Assembly: GCA_964636675.1 (NCBI GenBank)
Contig: CAZWUO010000195.1
Span: 1-7,146, forward strand
DNA length: 7,146 nucleotides
Reading direction: 5' to 3'
DNA from: JALUUH01 sp964636675
Lineage (GTDB): Bacteria; Pseudomonadota; Gammaproteobacteria; S012-40
Shown one piece after another: positions 1-5,573 of this stretch. Below the pieces are notes generated by a model. That model saw nothing but the letters and a program-made list of their open reading frames with translations, was not told the DNA's origin and ran no database searches. Positions within the stretch are counted from its first letter, which is position 1. Every line of letters starts with the position of its first letter. Position numbers and translations under genes: made by a program.

Positions 1-218
1 CTATAGGTCATAAATCGTTCGCCGGTTTGCTTCGCACCTTGGATATTTCGCCCTTCGATAAGAACCCGCTGAACTTGACCGTTATTCACATTCTGAATGA
101 ATTGTGAATATTCCATGTGTTTGGATGATCTTTTCTGCGGAGCAAAACTATTGAACACGGCCATCAATACAATCGCGATGACAACCCAAAGAATGATATT
201 CTTAGCCATTTCGTTCAA
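1..218 (-). CDS. ftsH: ATP-dependent zinc metalloprotease FtsH, N-terminal part
   Basis: Partial gene running off the left edge; about 70 codons are visible. From the ATG at 209 it reads MAKNIILWVVIAIVLMAVFNSF, the first membrane helix of FtsH, followed by the start of the periplasmic domain (MEYSQFIQNVNNGQVQRVLIEG). FtsH is a membrane-anchored hexameric AAA+ protease that degrades misassembled membrane proteins and regulatory proteins; the AAA and protease domains lie outside the window. Start choice: a GAGGG Shine-Dalgarno at 226-230 lies 16 bases from the ATG but only 7 from an in-frame TTG at 216-218, which would add three residues (MNE-). From memory, E. coli FtsH has also been annotated with a three-residue N-terminal extension. 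I give the TTG start; the ATG at 207-209 is the alternative. It lies downstream of rlmE on the same strand, as in other gammaproteobacteria. Confidence 0.95.
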   Translation of the reverse strand, partial: MNEMAKNIILWVVIAIVLMAVFNSFAPQKRSSKHMEYSQFIQNVNNGQVQRVLIEGRNIQGAKQTGERFMTY

Positions 219-225
219 TGTAAAA

Positions 226-231
226 CCCTCA
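226..231 (-). promoter_or_regulatory. ftsH ribosome binding site
   Basis: On the minus strand this reads TGAGGG, the only good Shine-Dalgarno match ahead of ftsH. Its 7-base distance to the TTG at 216-218, against 16 bases to the ATG at 207-209, supports initiation at the TTG. Confidence 0.5.
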
Positions 232-312
232 CTATTTAAGATGACTTTATAAATTTAGACCTTCGCTTCAGATCTAATAATCAAGTCAGCCAAGCATCAA
301 ATTCTTGCAAAC

Positions 313-345
313 TAGACACACTATAATAAACCCATAAACACACTA
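313..345. repeat. Direct repeat in the rlmE-ftsH gap
   Basis: On the plus strand TAGACACACTA (313-323) and TAAACACACTA (335-345) match at 10 of 11 positions, with start-to-start spacing of 22 bases, about two DNA turns. They sit in the 184-base AT-rich gap (219-402) ahead of ftsH. That gap holds no gene, no convincing terminator and only weak promoter-like strings. A pair of binding sites on one DNA face is possible but not demonstrated. Confidence 0.3.
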
Positions 346-402
346 TTGTTTCAATTATATTACCATCTAGTTAAGCGTTTAACTCTACTATACAAATACA
401 GC

Positions 403-1020
403 CTAGACAATTCGTTTACGCCCCAATAAATAAACCTCTCGACTTTCTGCACGTGATGCTTGCGGCTTTCTGGTCATTACTTGAGAAAAAATGGTCATAG
501 TTTCACGTCGAAATGAATCTATGCCTTCACCCTGAAATACTTTGACTAAAAAATCGCCCTCGGGTTTTAACATCTTGACGGCGAGATCTAATGCGAGTTC
601 CGCAAGATACATTGCCTTAGGTTGATCAATAGCCTTAATCCCACTTATATTGGGTGCCATATCCGATATTACAAGGTCAGCTTTTTTATCGCCCAGTAAT
701 TGTTGAATCTGATCAAACACTTCCGGTTCGCGGAAGTCACCTTGAAAAAATTCTACATTCGGATATGAATCCATGGGCAATAGGTCAGTTGCAATTACTC
801 TGCCGTTGTCTCCTAGCATATTCGCAACAACTTGCGTCCATCCACCAGGAGCAGCACCAAGATCAATAACCGTCATTCCGGGTTTGACAATTTTGTCTTT
901 TGCTTGGATCTCAAGCAATTTAAAAGCCGCTCTAGAACGGTAACCTTGCAGCTGGGCTTGCTTAACAAAAACATCCGAGACATGCCGCCGCATCCATTCT
1001 GATGATTTAGATTTCGCCAT
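403..1020 (-). CDS. rlmE: 23S rRNA 2'-O-ribose methyltransferase RlmE (FtsJ/RrmJ)
   Basis: RlmE methylates the 2'-hydroxyl of U2552 in the 23S A-loop, using S-adenosylmethionine, late in 50S assembly. The 205-residue product is close to the 209 of the E. coli enzyme. It has the RSRAAFKL segment, the SAM-binding motif DLGAAPGGW (53-61) and SDMAPN (119-124). The catalytic tetrad known from E. coli (K38, D124, K164, E199) is fully present at K34, D120, K160 and E195, all offset by four. I chose the ATG at 1018-1020 (MAKSKSSEW) because AGGA lies just upstream of it. A longer reading from 1038 would add MMQQDL but has no family support. The start overlaps the end of the upstream membrane-protein gene by 14 bases, which suggests translational coupling, and ftsH follows downstream. 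Confidence 0.96.
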   Translation of the reverse strand: MAKSKSSEWMRRHVSDVFVKQAQLQGYRSRAAFKLLEIQAKDKIVKPGMTVIDLGAAPGGWTQVVANMLGDNGRVIATDLLPMDSYPNVEFFQGDFREPEVFDQIQQLLGDKKADLVISDMAPNISGIKAIDQPKAMYLAELALDLAVKMLKPEGDFLVKVFQGEGIDSFRRETMTIFSQVMTRKPQASRAESREVYLLGRKRIV

Positions 1021-1288
1021 TAGATCCTGTTGCATCAATTTCTAATGATCGTGTAACACGCCTAATCTTAACCACCAGCCACACCATACTGACTAAACCA
1101 AATCCCGCCAAATATAAAATTTGGCCAAAAAAACGCGGCTCTGCCGCACTCACAACCACTAATACAAATACTGCCAGTATCAGGATAATCCCTAAATCAA
1201 ATTTAACGTGGTTATAAGGACTCGCATTAACGCTAGTACCTTGTTTATTATGCGGTACACTATGCGACTCTTTATTATTTACGGTCAT
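1007..1288 (-). CDS. Small two-helix membrane protein, function unknown
   Basis: A 93-residue protein I do not recognise by family. A polar N-terminus of about 30 residues is followed by two predicted membrane helices (about 31-50 and 56-75) separated by a short loop containing EPRFF. A basic segment (KIRRVTR) and a short polar tail follow, so the positive end is probably cytoplasmic. The ATG at 1288 has AGAGG eight bases upstream and no other good in-frame start exists. It overlaps rlmE by 14 bases in another frame, and its start lies five bases from that of divergent yhbY. The overlap, ribosome binding site and hydrophobicity favour a real gene, probably the first of an operon with rlmE and ftsH. 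A role linked to membrane-protein quality control would be a guess from position only. Confidence 0.7.
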   Translation of the reverse strand: MTVNNKESHSVPHNKQGTSVNASPYNHVKFDLGIILILAVFVLVVVSAAEPRFFGQILYLAGFGLVSMVWLVVKIRRVTRSLEIDATGSNGEI

Positions 1289-1293
1289 AACTT

Positions 1294-1581
1294 ATGCCTC
1301 TCACTGGAAAACAAAAAAATCTCCTACGCAAATCTGCACACAAGCTTAAACCGGTCATTATCGTGGGAGGCTCAGGGCTTACAGAATCAGTATACAAAGA
1401 AATAATACAATCCCTAGCACATCACGAATTGATTAAAATCAAAATCGGCGCTGCAGAAAAAAAAGATAGACTGCAAATGATCAATGAAATCCAACTTAAA
1501 ACAAGCGGTGAAATCGTTCAGACCATAGGCCACATCATGGTGCTTTTTAAAGCATCTGATGCAAATAAGTATTCCCTATGA
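1294..1581 (+). CDS. yhbY: YhbY family RNA-binding protein (CRM domain)
   Basis: A 95-residue protein that is essentially a single CRM (YhbY) domain, an RNA-binding fold associated with the pre-50S ribosomal subunit. It begins MPLTGKQKNLLRKSAHKLKP, closely matching the E. coli YhbY start. It keeps the loop GGSGLTESV (25-33), the segment HHELIKIKI (43-51) and the C-terminal strand region QTIGHIMVLFK. The ATG at 1294 is fixed by this similarity, although no strong Shine-Dalgarno precedes it. Its start lies back to back with the membrane-protein gene on the other strand, so any promoter must lie inside that gene. It ends two bases from the end of the convergent DUF4149 gene, and no intrinsic terminator is visible between them. 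Confidence 0.95.
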   Translation: MPLTGKQKNLLRKSAHKLKPVIIVGGSGLTESVYKEIIQSLAHHELIKIKIGAAEKKDRLQMINEIQLKTSGEIVQTIGHIMVLFKASDANKYSL

Positions 1582-1583
1582 AT

Positions 1584-2069
1584 TTAAAGTTTATGAATGT
1601 CCGACATCGTCTTAATCGTTTTTTTTGATCGTGAACCCGCCATAACTAAAATGCTCCCAAGGATAACAGTGGCCAAATACAATATGGCGGAAATACCATG
1701 CAATTTAGCAAACTGAGCCACAGCCTCACTGCCCTCAACCAGGCCATCTTGCTTTATATTCGCCATGATGGGCTGTAATACCACCGCTCCAATTAAAACC
1801 AAAATCAGCATTATAATGACCGTCCAAAATCGCCAATGTTTAAATTTATTCTTACCGAGGTGTCGCCACATAGAAAGTAGCAAAATGAAACCACAAACTG
1901 CACCAATCACGCTAACGACCGTAAACATAGTGCCAGCTATGTCGCCCGCCATCGATCTGTCTTCTAGTGTTTTAAACAAAACGGGAACCGCTACATAGCC
2001 GATAGAGATTAAGCCACCAACCCACACCGTGAGTATCAAGTTTTCAATTCGTGCCATTATTCCGAACAT
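1584..2069 (-). CDS. DUF4149 domain membrane protein
   Basis: A 161-residue integral membrane protein with four predicted helices, at about residues 6-30, 44-68, 81-105 and 124-146. The layout (N-terminal VWVGGLISIGYVAVPVLF, a basic loop GKNKFKHWRFW before helix 3, a soluble stretch with AQFAKLHGIS before helix 4) matches the DUF4149 family as I remember it. Proteins of this family are often found near yhbY and rlmE in gammaproteobacteria; their function is unknown. The ATG at 2069 has a strong GAGGAAGGG ribosome site. The gene starts 10 bases after the metZ stop on the same strand, so the two probably share an mRNA. A 14-base tandem duplication spans the junction. The family call is from pattern memory, not a search. 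Confidence 0.85.
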   Translation of the reverse strand: MFGIMARIENLILTVWVGGLISIGYVAVPVLFKTLEDRSMAGDIAGTMFTVVSVIGAVCGFILLLSMWRHLGKNKFKHWRFWTVIIMLILVLIGAVVLQPIMANIKQDGLVEGSEAVAQFAKLHGISAILYLATVILGSILVMAGSRSKKTIKTMSDIHKL

Positions 2070-2092
2070 AGTCCCTTCCTCATAGTCCCTTC
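2067..2092 (-). repeat. Tandem duplication at the metZ/DUF4149 junction
   Basis: On the minus strand the 12-mer GAAGGGACTATG occurs at 2092-2081 and again at 2078-2067, a period of 14 bases. The first copy carries the metZ stop as an ATGA overlap. The second carries the ribosome site and ATG used for the DUF4149 gene. It looks like a slippage or short duplication event that copied a ribosome site and start codon. Confidence 0.75.
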
Positions 2093-3258
2093 ATTAAATC
2101 ATTTTTAATATCTTGGATATTTTCTAGACCCACCGCAATCCGAATTAAACCATCCTCAATACCCGCTATTTGTTTGTCTTCAGGACTTAAGCGTCCATGC
2201 GTGGTCGTCGCCGGATGCGTAATCGTCGTTTTTGTATCCCCTAAATTGGCGGTAATTGATAGCAACTTGGTGGCGTTAATAACTTTCCACGCTGCAGCCT
2301 GTCCTCCAGCAACCACAAACGACAAAACCCCGCCAAAACCTAACTGTTGCGACTTGGCAAGCGCATGCTGAGCATGATTTATTAAACCCGGGTAATGCAC
2401 CACGTTAACACTTGCGTGCTGCTCTAACCAACCGGCTAAAATTAACGCATTTTCACAATGCGCGCGCATGCGTATTTGCAAGGTTTCCAAACCTTTTAAA
2501 AATACCCATGCATTAAACGGGCTCATCGTCGGCCCAGCTGAACGTAGAAAACTATAAACTTGTGCACCAACCAGCTCTTCATTTCCGACCACTGCCCCAC
2601 CGATGCAACGTCCTTGACCATCCAGATATTTTGTCGCAGAGTGGATAACGATATCGGCACCCAAAAGTAGTGGCTGCTGTAAAACAGGCGTACAAAAACA
2701 ATTATCGACCACCAATAAACAGTCCTTATTATGCGCTAGTTCTGCCAATACTTTAATATCTGCTATTTCAGTCAACGGATTTGATGGCGTTTCCAAAAAC
2801 AAAAATCGGGTATTTGGTCGTATGGCGGCTTCCCATGCAGCGAGGTCGGTTAATGAAACATAGGAAATATCGACCCCAAACTTAGCCAGGAAATTATTAA
2901 AAAAAACGACTGAGGTTCCAAAAATCGAACGCGATGAAACAATATGATCGCCCGCTTTTAACAAACTATAACAAGTTGCCATAATAGCGGCCATACCAGA
3001 AGATGTCGCAACACATGATTCCCCCGCTTCCAATGCCGCCAAGCGTGTTTCAAAAGTTCTAACCGTTGGATTGGTAAAGCGCGAATAAATATTACCCGGT
3101 TCTTCACCACTAAATCGAGCAGCGGCCTGCTCCGCACTGCGAAAGCAATAACTCGATGTGGGAAAAATAGGCTCTGATTGCTCCCATTCCGAAGTACGTA
3201 CTTGACCCGCACGTACCGCTAAGGTTTCTAATTCGTAGCTATCTGTATCTTCTTTCAT
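2080..3258 (-). CDS. metZ: O-succinylhomoserine sulfhydrylase MetZ
   Basis: A PLP-dependent enzyme of the Cys/Met metabolism family, cytoplasmic, that makes homocysteine directly from O-succinylhomoserine and sulfide and so bypasses cystathionine. The 392-residue product resembles Pseudomonas MetZ (about 403) over its whole length: LAVRAGQ near the N-terminus, NIYSRFTNPTVR with Y58 and R60 (phosphate contacts), SSGMAA (86-91), VVDNCFCTP with D185 (pyridine nitrogen), SATKYLDGQG with the PLP lysine at K210, and the C-terminal NLGDTKTTITHPATTTHGRL. The DNCFCTP and GDTKTTITHPATTTHG signatures favour MetZ over MetB or MetC. I chose the ATG at 3256-3258, with GGGGA six bases upstream. A GTG at 3298-3300 would add 14 residues (GFFVSAENL...) with no family match. 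It heads an operon with the DUF4149 gene. Confidence 0.93.
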   Translation of the reverse strand: MKEDTDSYELETLAVRAGQVRTSEWEQSEPIFPTSSYCFRSAEQAAARFSGEEPGNIYSRFTNPTVRTFETRLAALEAGESCVATSSGMAAIMATCYSLLKAGDHIVSSRSIFGTSVVFFNNFLAKFGVDISYVSLTDLAAWEAAIRPNTRFLFLETPSNPLTEIADIKVLAELAHNKDCLLVVDNCFCTPVLQQPLLLGADIVIHSATKYLDGQGRCIGGAVVGNEELVGAQVYSFLRSAGPTMSPFNAWVFLKGLETLQIRMRAHCENALILAGWLEQHASVNVVHYPGLINHAQHALAKSQQLGFGGVLSFVVAGGQAAAWKVINATKLLSITANLGDTKTTITHPATTTHGRLSPEDKQIAGIEDGLIRIAVGLENIQDIKNDLMKGL

Positions 3259-3309
3259 CAATAATCCCCGCAAATTTTCAGCGGACACAAAAAAACCCAC
3301 TAAGCCAAT

Positions 3310-3336
3310 GCTAAAGCAGGTTGCAGCCTGTTTAGC
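3310..3336 (-). promoter_or_regulatory. Hairpin in the metZ 5' leader
   Basis: On the minus strand GCTAAA-CAGG pairs with CCTG-C-TTTAGC: ten base pairs, one bulged C and a six-base loop (CTGCAA). It begins about where transcription would start from the promoter at 3341-3368, so the mRNA would open with a stem-loop. A run of seven T lies 13 bases further downstream (3290-3296), too far away for a standard intrinsic terminator. Confidence 0.45.
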
Positions 3337-3340
3337 AGAA

Positions 3341-3368
3341 TTTATAAAGCGCCCGCAATCCGGTACAA
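3341..3368 (-). promoter_or_regulatory. Predicted sigma-70 promoter of metZ
   Basis: On the minus strand a -35-like TTGTAC (3368-3363) and a -10-like TATAAA (3346-3341) are separated by 16 bases. This places the transcript start near 3334, about 75 bases before the metZ ATG. The -10 is a five-of-six match and the -35 is weak, consistent with a promoter that needs an activator. Confidence 0.45.
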
Positions 3369-3377
3369 ATCAGCGCA

Positions 3378-3392
3378 TACACCACAGGTGTA
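3378..3392. promoter_or_regulatory. Perfect dyad upstream of the metZ promoter
   Basis: TACACC-ACA-GGTGTA is a perfect inverted repeat with six-base arms and a three-base centre. It lies 10 bases upstream of the proposed metZ -35, where an activator of a weak promoter would bind. It does not match the MetJ box (AGACGTCT) or the MetR consensus (TGAA-N5-TTCA), so the regulator is unknown. Confidence 0.35.
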
Positions 3393-3422
3393 ACAAAAAG
3401 ACTAATGCAAAAATAGCTAAGA

Positions 3423-3993
3423 GTCAACACGCAAGTCCATTTCAAGCTCACACATCAAGGGGGCGTTGCATATGCAGCAACCAATCAGCTCACAAAAGCA
3501 GGCTTTGAGTGCGCAGTACAGCAAGCGTTGCAGTGGCTAAATCTCAGTAAATCTTATCCTATTTTCGATCCCTCGGCGCTCCCTAGAGCACATTGTGGAC
3601 TGGAACCGCCCAGCCATGGACAGAATGGCCAATCTAAATCTAGAACCTGGAGATCAAAGCCTTAACCAGCTGATTTCTTCAATTGAAAATGGCGTGCTTA
3701 TGGATACCAATAAATCTTGGTCAATCGACGATAGCCGGAATAAATTTCAATTCGGTTGCGAACTTGGCAGAATCATAAAAGACGGTGAGCTAAAAGAACA
3801 CGTACGTAATCCAGGTTATCGTGGTATTTCAGCCAATTTCTGGCGAAACCTTAGCGCCGTCGGCGATACCTCGACCTTTGAGATCTGGGGCACACCTTAT
3901 TGTGGTAAGGGCGAACCCAACCAAGTGATTCATGTCGGACACGCATCTCCTGCCTGTGTATTTGACAACATCGAAGTATTCGGAGGTCAATAA
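3423..3993 (+). pseudogene. TldD-like metalloprotease subunit, internally deleted remnant
   Basis: Two pieces of a TldD-family protein lie in different reading frames. The first (about 3423-3590) includes HQGGVAYAATNQLTKAG and AVQQALQW, matching the N-terminal 'GawGfaat..Lt' region of the family. The second (about 3595-3993, readable from a GTG at 3595) is the C-terminal domain: DWNRPAMDRMANLNLEPG, GVLMDTNKSWSIDDSR, FQFGCELG, CGKGEPNQV and VGHASP. The middle, including the HExxH-type zinc site of the active subunit, is absent. Roughly 190 residues remain of the 450-480 usual in the family. The frame changes near 3590, where the deletion joint must lie. The left edge is uncertain: decayed N-terminal sequence in yet another frame (about 3396-3450) may extend it to near 3308. 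The C-terminal part alone is open for 132 codons but cannot be an active protease. Confidence 0.85.
3982..3986 (+). promoter_or_regulatory. Ribosome binding site for the tldE remnant
   Basis: GGAGG lies inside the last codons of the tldD remnant, 10 bases before the GTG at 3997. It shows that the two genes were translated in series from one mRNA. The signal is intact although both genes are broken. Confidence 0.6.
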
Positions 3994-3996
3994 AAA

Positions 3997-4562
3997 GTGG
4001 AAAATTATTTTCGCGAATTAAGCCAAAAAATATTTACCTCGCTGCAAGCATCAGAGACCTTGTTAATAAATTATCAGGGAGAAGATTCTGATTTTTCGCG
4101 TTTTAATAACAATAAAATTCGACAAGCAGGATTTGTAAGACAACAAAATCTGAAACTCGATCTGATTCTACATAATCGACAAAATAGCGCTAGTTTGCAA
4201 TTATCCGGTGATATCGAAACTGATTTATCCCAATGTAAAACTCAATTTCAACAAAAAATTGAATTCGCACGGCAAACCCTTCCATTGCTCGCGCAAAAAC
4301 CCAAAATCATAGCCCCAGGACGCTACCGCGTTTTTCTGACGCCTAGCGCACTAAACGAACTCTTACACCTATTGAGCTGGGGTGGTTTTGGGTTGAAAAG
4401 CCATCGTACATCGCAAACACCCTTGCTGAAAATGCTCAAAGAAGGATTGACCTGACAGAAGAAACTGAGAAAATTCTTGATACCAGCACTTATGAACGAC
4501 GGTCAGAGAATAGTGCAGTAGTACCTGGCGCATTGATTGAACACTTTACATTTGCGCTCTGA
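3997..4562 (+). pseudogene. TldE/PmbA-like partner subunit, internally deleted remnant
   Basis: The open frame from GTG 3997 to TGA 4455 encodes the N-terminal domain of a TldE-like protein. It has EDSDFSRFNNNKIRQAG (29-45), a GDIETD segment (71-76) and YRVFLTPSALNELLHLLSWGGFGLKSHR (110-137), the last of which normally leads into the central part of the protein. That central part is missing. Immediately afterwards, in another frame (about 4440-4562), the family C-terminus appears: LTEETEKILDTSTYERRS, then VVPGALIEHFTFAL and a TGA at 4560-4562. About 190 residues remain of roughly 450, so some 250 are lost between two well-preserved ends. TldD/TldE pairs form a heterodimeric protease acting on unfolded peptides and on some ribosomally made peptides. 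Here neither partner could form the active chamber. A 152-residue truncated product could still be translated. Confidence 0.88.
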
Positions 4563-4720
4563 AGACAAAGCCTATATTAACCAGCTAAAATCCTTTCCAA
4601 AGACTTAATTTTTGGTTTAGAATCCCTTCACTGAGAAAATTGGATGCACATAGGTAGAGAGATAAGGGTATGAAAAACAGGTATGAAAGATAGCGTGGCT
4701 GCATAAATGTTGATAAACAT
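4563..4720. other. Intergenic region upstream of the DUF72-like gene
   Basis: 158 bases between the tldE remnant and the next gene. There is no convincing promoter or terminator. The CCAAA/TTTGG pairing at 4597-4615 is only five base pairs without a T-run. ATGTTGAT occurs at 4707-4714 and again at 4721-4728 over the start codon, and AACATATGTT (4716-4725) is a ten-base palindrome. These may mark an operator or may be chance in AT-rich DNA. Confidence 0.3.
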
Positions 4721-5281
4721 ATGTTGATGTATATAGGCGCCTGTGGCTGGGATCACCCAGACTGGCTTCATTCATATTACGATAAAGATCTACCTGCAGA
4801 CTGGCGACTAAGTTTTTATGCACGACAATTTAAAACCGTCTTAATACCTTATGAATACTGGTCTTCATTAGACATCGAAAAAATTGCTGAATTTATTAAT
4901 GATGTCGCTGAAGATTACCCAATTATTTTTGAAGTCAACGAAAACCTGGCTAACATAGCCACGGTATCAGGGCAAGCTTTAGAAAAAGTAATTAAAAATC
5001 AGATACACTTTAAATCCCCAGGCTGGCAGTGCAAAACCAATGACTATTTAATTGAACAAGCTGAAATTGTCCTCAATACTTCGTTAAGTGAAAATATTGC
5101 CATTTTTAAAGTGAGTGCAAACTCAATTTTAAGTGACAATACATTACGTGAAGTCATACAAACCTTAAAAACAGAATTCAGCGATAAAGATATAATCTAC
5201 CTATTTTTTGCAGACTCATTGCTTAACATTGATATGCTCAGCAAAGGCTATACATTATTGAGGTTTCTTAATCTTAGATAA
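4721..5281 (+). CDS. DUF72 (YecE-like) family protein, short form
   Basis: A 186-residue predicted cytoplasmic protein. The N-terminus YIGACGWDHPDWLHSYYDKDLPADWRLSFYARQF is the typical opening of DUF72 proteins, a TIM-barrel-like family of unknown biochemical role. The first beta strand, the GW.hP.W..sfYp pattern and the DWRL.fYA helix are all visible. Canonical DUF72 proteins are about 240-270 residues, so this is short. The later part (residues 60-186) is weakly conserved and lacks the aromatic motifs I would expect of a full barrel. Short forms opening with ADWRL are, as I recall, found in gammaproteobacteria, so this need not be a truncation. The start may be the ATG at 4721 or the in-frame ATG at 4727; neither has a clear Shine-Dalgarno. 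An in-frame stop at 4691 limits extension. It ends one base from the convergent secreted-protein gene. Confidence 0.75.
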   Translation: MLMYIGACGWDHPDWLHSYYDKDLPADWRLSFYARQFKTVLIPYEYWSSLDIEKIAEFINDVAEDYPIIFEVNENLANIATVSGQALEKVIKNQIHFKSPGWQCKTNDYLIEQAEIVLNTSLSENIAIFKVSANSILSDNTLREVIQTLKTEFSDKDIIYLFFADSLLNIDMLSKGYTLLRFLNLR

Positions 5282-5282
5282 T

Positions 5283-5573
5283 TCACGGAGCGGTATCGTT
5301 CACACTTGGCTGCATATCATCGGAAGTTCTAACATCTTCCACTCCCTCTAAATCGATAGGCGATGCTAATTCTGGAATTTCCGGTGCTGCATTTATTTCA
5401 GGTAACTCTGGCCGTGAAAAAATGGCATCATCCAATGACAAAGGACTTTCATGCCCCGTACCCCCGATACCACTTTCGTCAGGCTCCTGCTCCTGTGCGT
5501 TGGCCACATGCAAGGGTAGCTGAAATAAGAGAACGCATAATATACTTATTGCTAAACTCATTTTATTGTTCAT
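5283..5573 (-). CDS. Small secreted acidic protein with GIGGTG motif
   Basis: A 96-residue precursor with a clear Sec signal peptide: N-terminal lysine, hydrophobic core at 5-21, and a predicted signal-peptidase cut after ANA at residue 26. The mature part, about 70 residues, is acidic and proline-rich. It opens with QEQEPDESGIGGTGH (27-41), then has a Glu/Pro run PELPEI-APEIPELASP (55-72) and no cysteine, so it is probably an unstructured periplasmic or exported protein. SGIGGTG also occurs, from memory, at the N-terminus of DUF5666 proteins and of short proteins encoded beside DUF6502 genes. This context therefore supports a functional link to the gene upstream. Its ATG at 5573 overlaps the DUF6502 gene by 11 bases and has AAAGG eight bases upstream, indicating coupled translation. 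The function is unknown. Confidence 0.8.
   Translation of the reverse strand: MNNKMSLAISILCVLLFQLPLHVANAQEQEPDESGIGGTGHESPLSLDDAIFSRPELPEINAAPEIPELASPIDLEGVEDVRTSDDMQPSVNDTAP

Noticed and set aside
369..384. AGTTAA/TTAACT hairpin just downstream of rlmE
   Set aside because: Six weak base pairs, mostly A-T, and no T-run; not a credible terminator.
1619..1626. Run of eight T after yhbY as a terminator, or A8 as a slippage site in the DUF4149 gene
   Set aside because: No stem of more than three pairs precedes the T-run, and the DUF4149 frame is open through it and ends normally, so neither reading is supported.
3259..3300. GTG start for metZ adding 14 residues
   Set aside because: The extension has no family match, and the ATG at 3258 has a well-spaced ribosome site.
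3308..3508. 66-codon plus-strand open frame beginning MLKQVAACLAEF upstream of the tldD remnant
   Set aside because: No family resemblance as a whole; it overlaps the metZ promoter and hairpin. At most its later part (about 3396-3450) is decayed tldD N-terminal sequence, so it is mentioned under the pseudogene and not called a gene.
4597..4615. Possible terminator after the tldE remnant
   Set aside because: Only a five-pair CCAAA/TTTGG stem with a nine-base loop and no following T-run.
4667..4693. Leader peptide beginning at the ATG after AAGGGT (MKNRYER)
   Set aside because: The ribosome site is too close to the ATG, the frame is seven codons long, and no attenuator structure follows.
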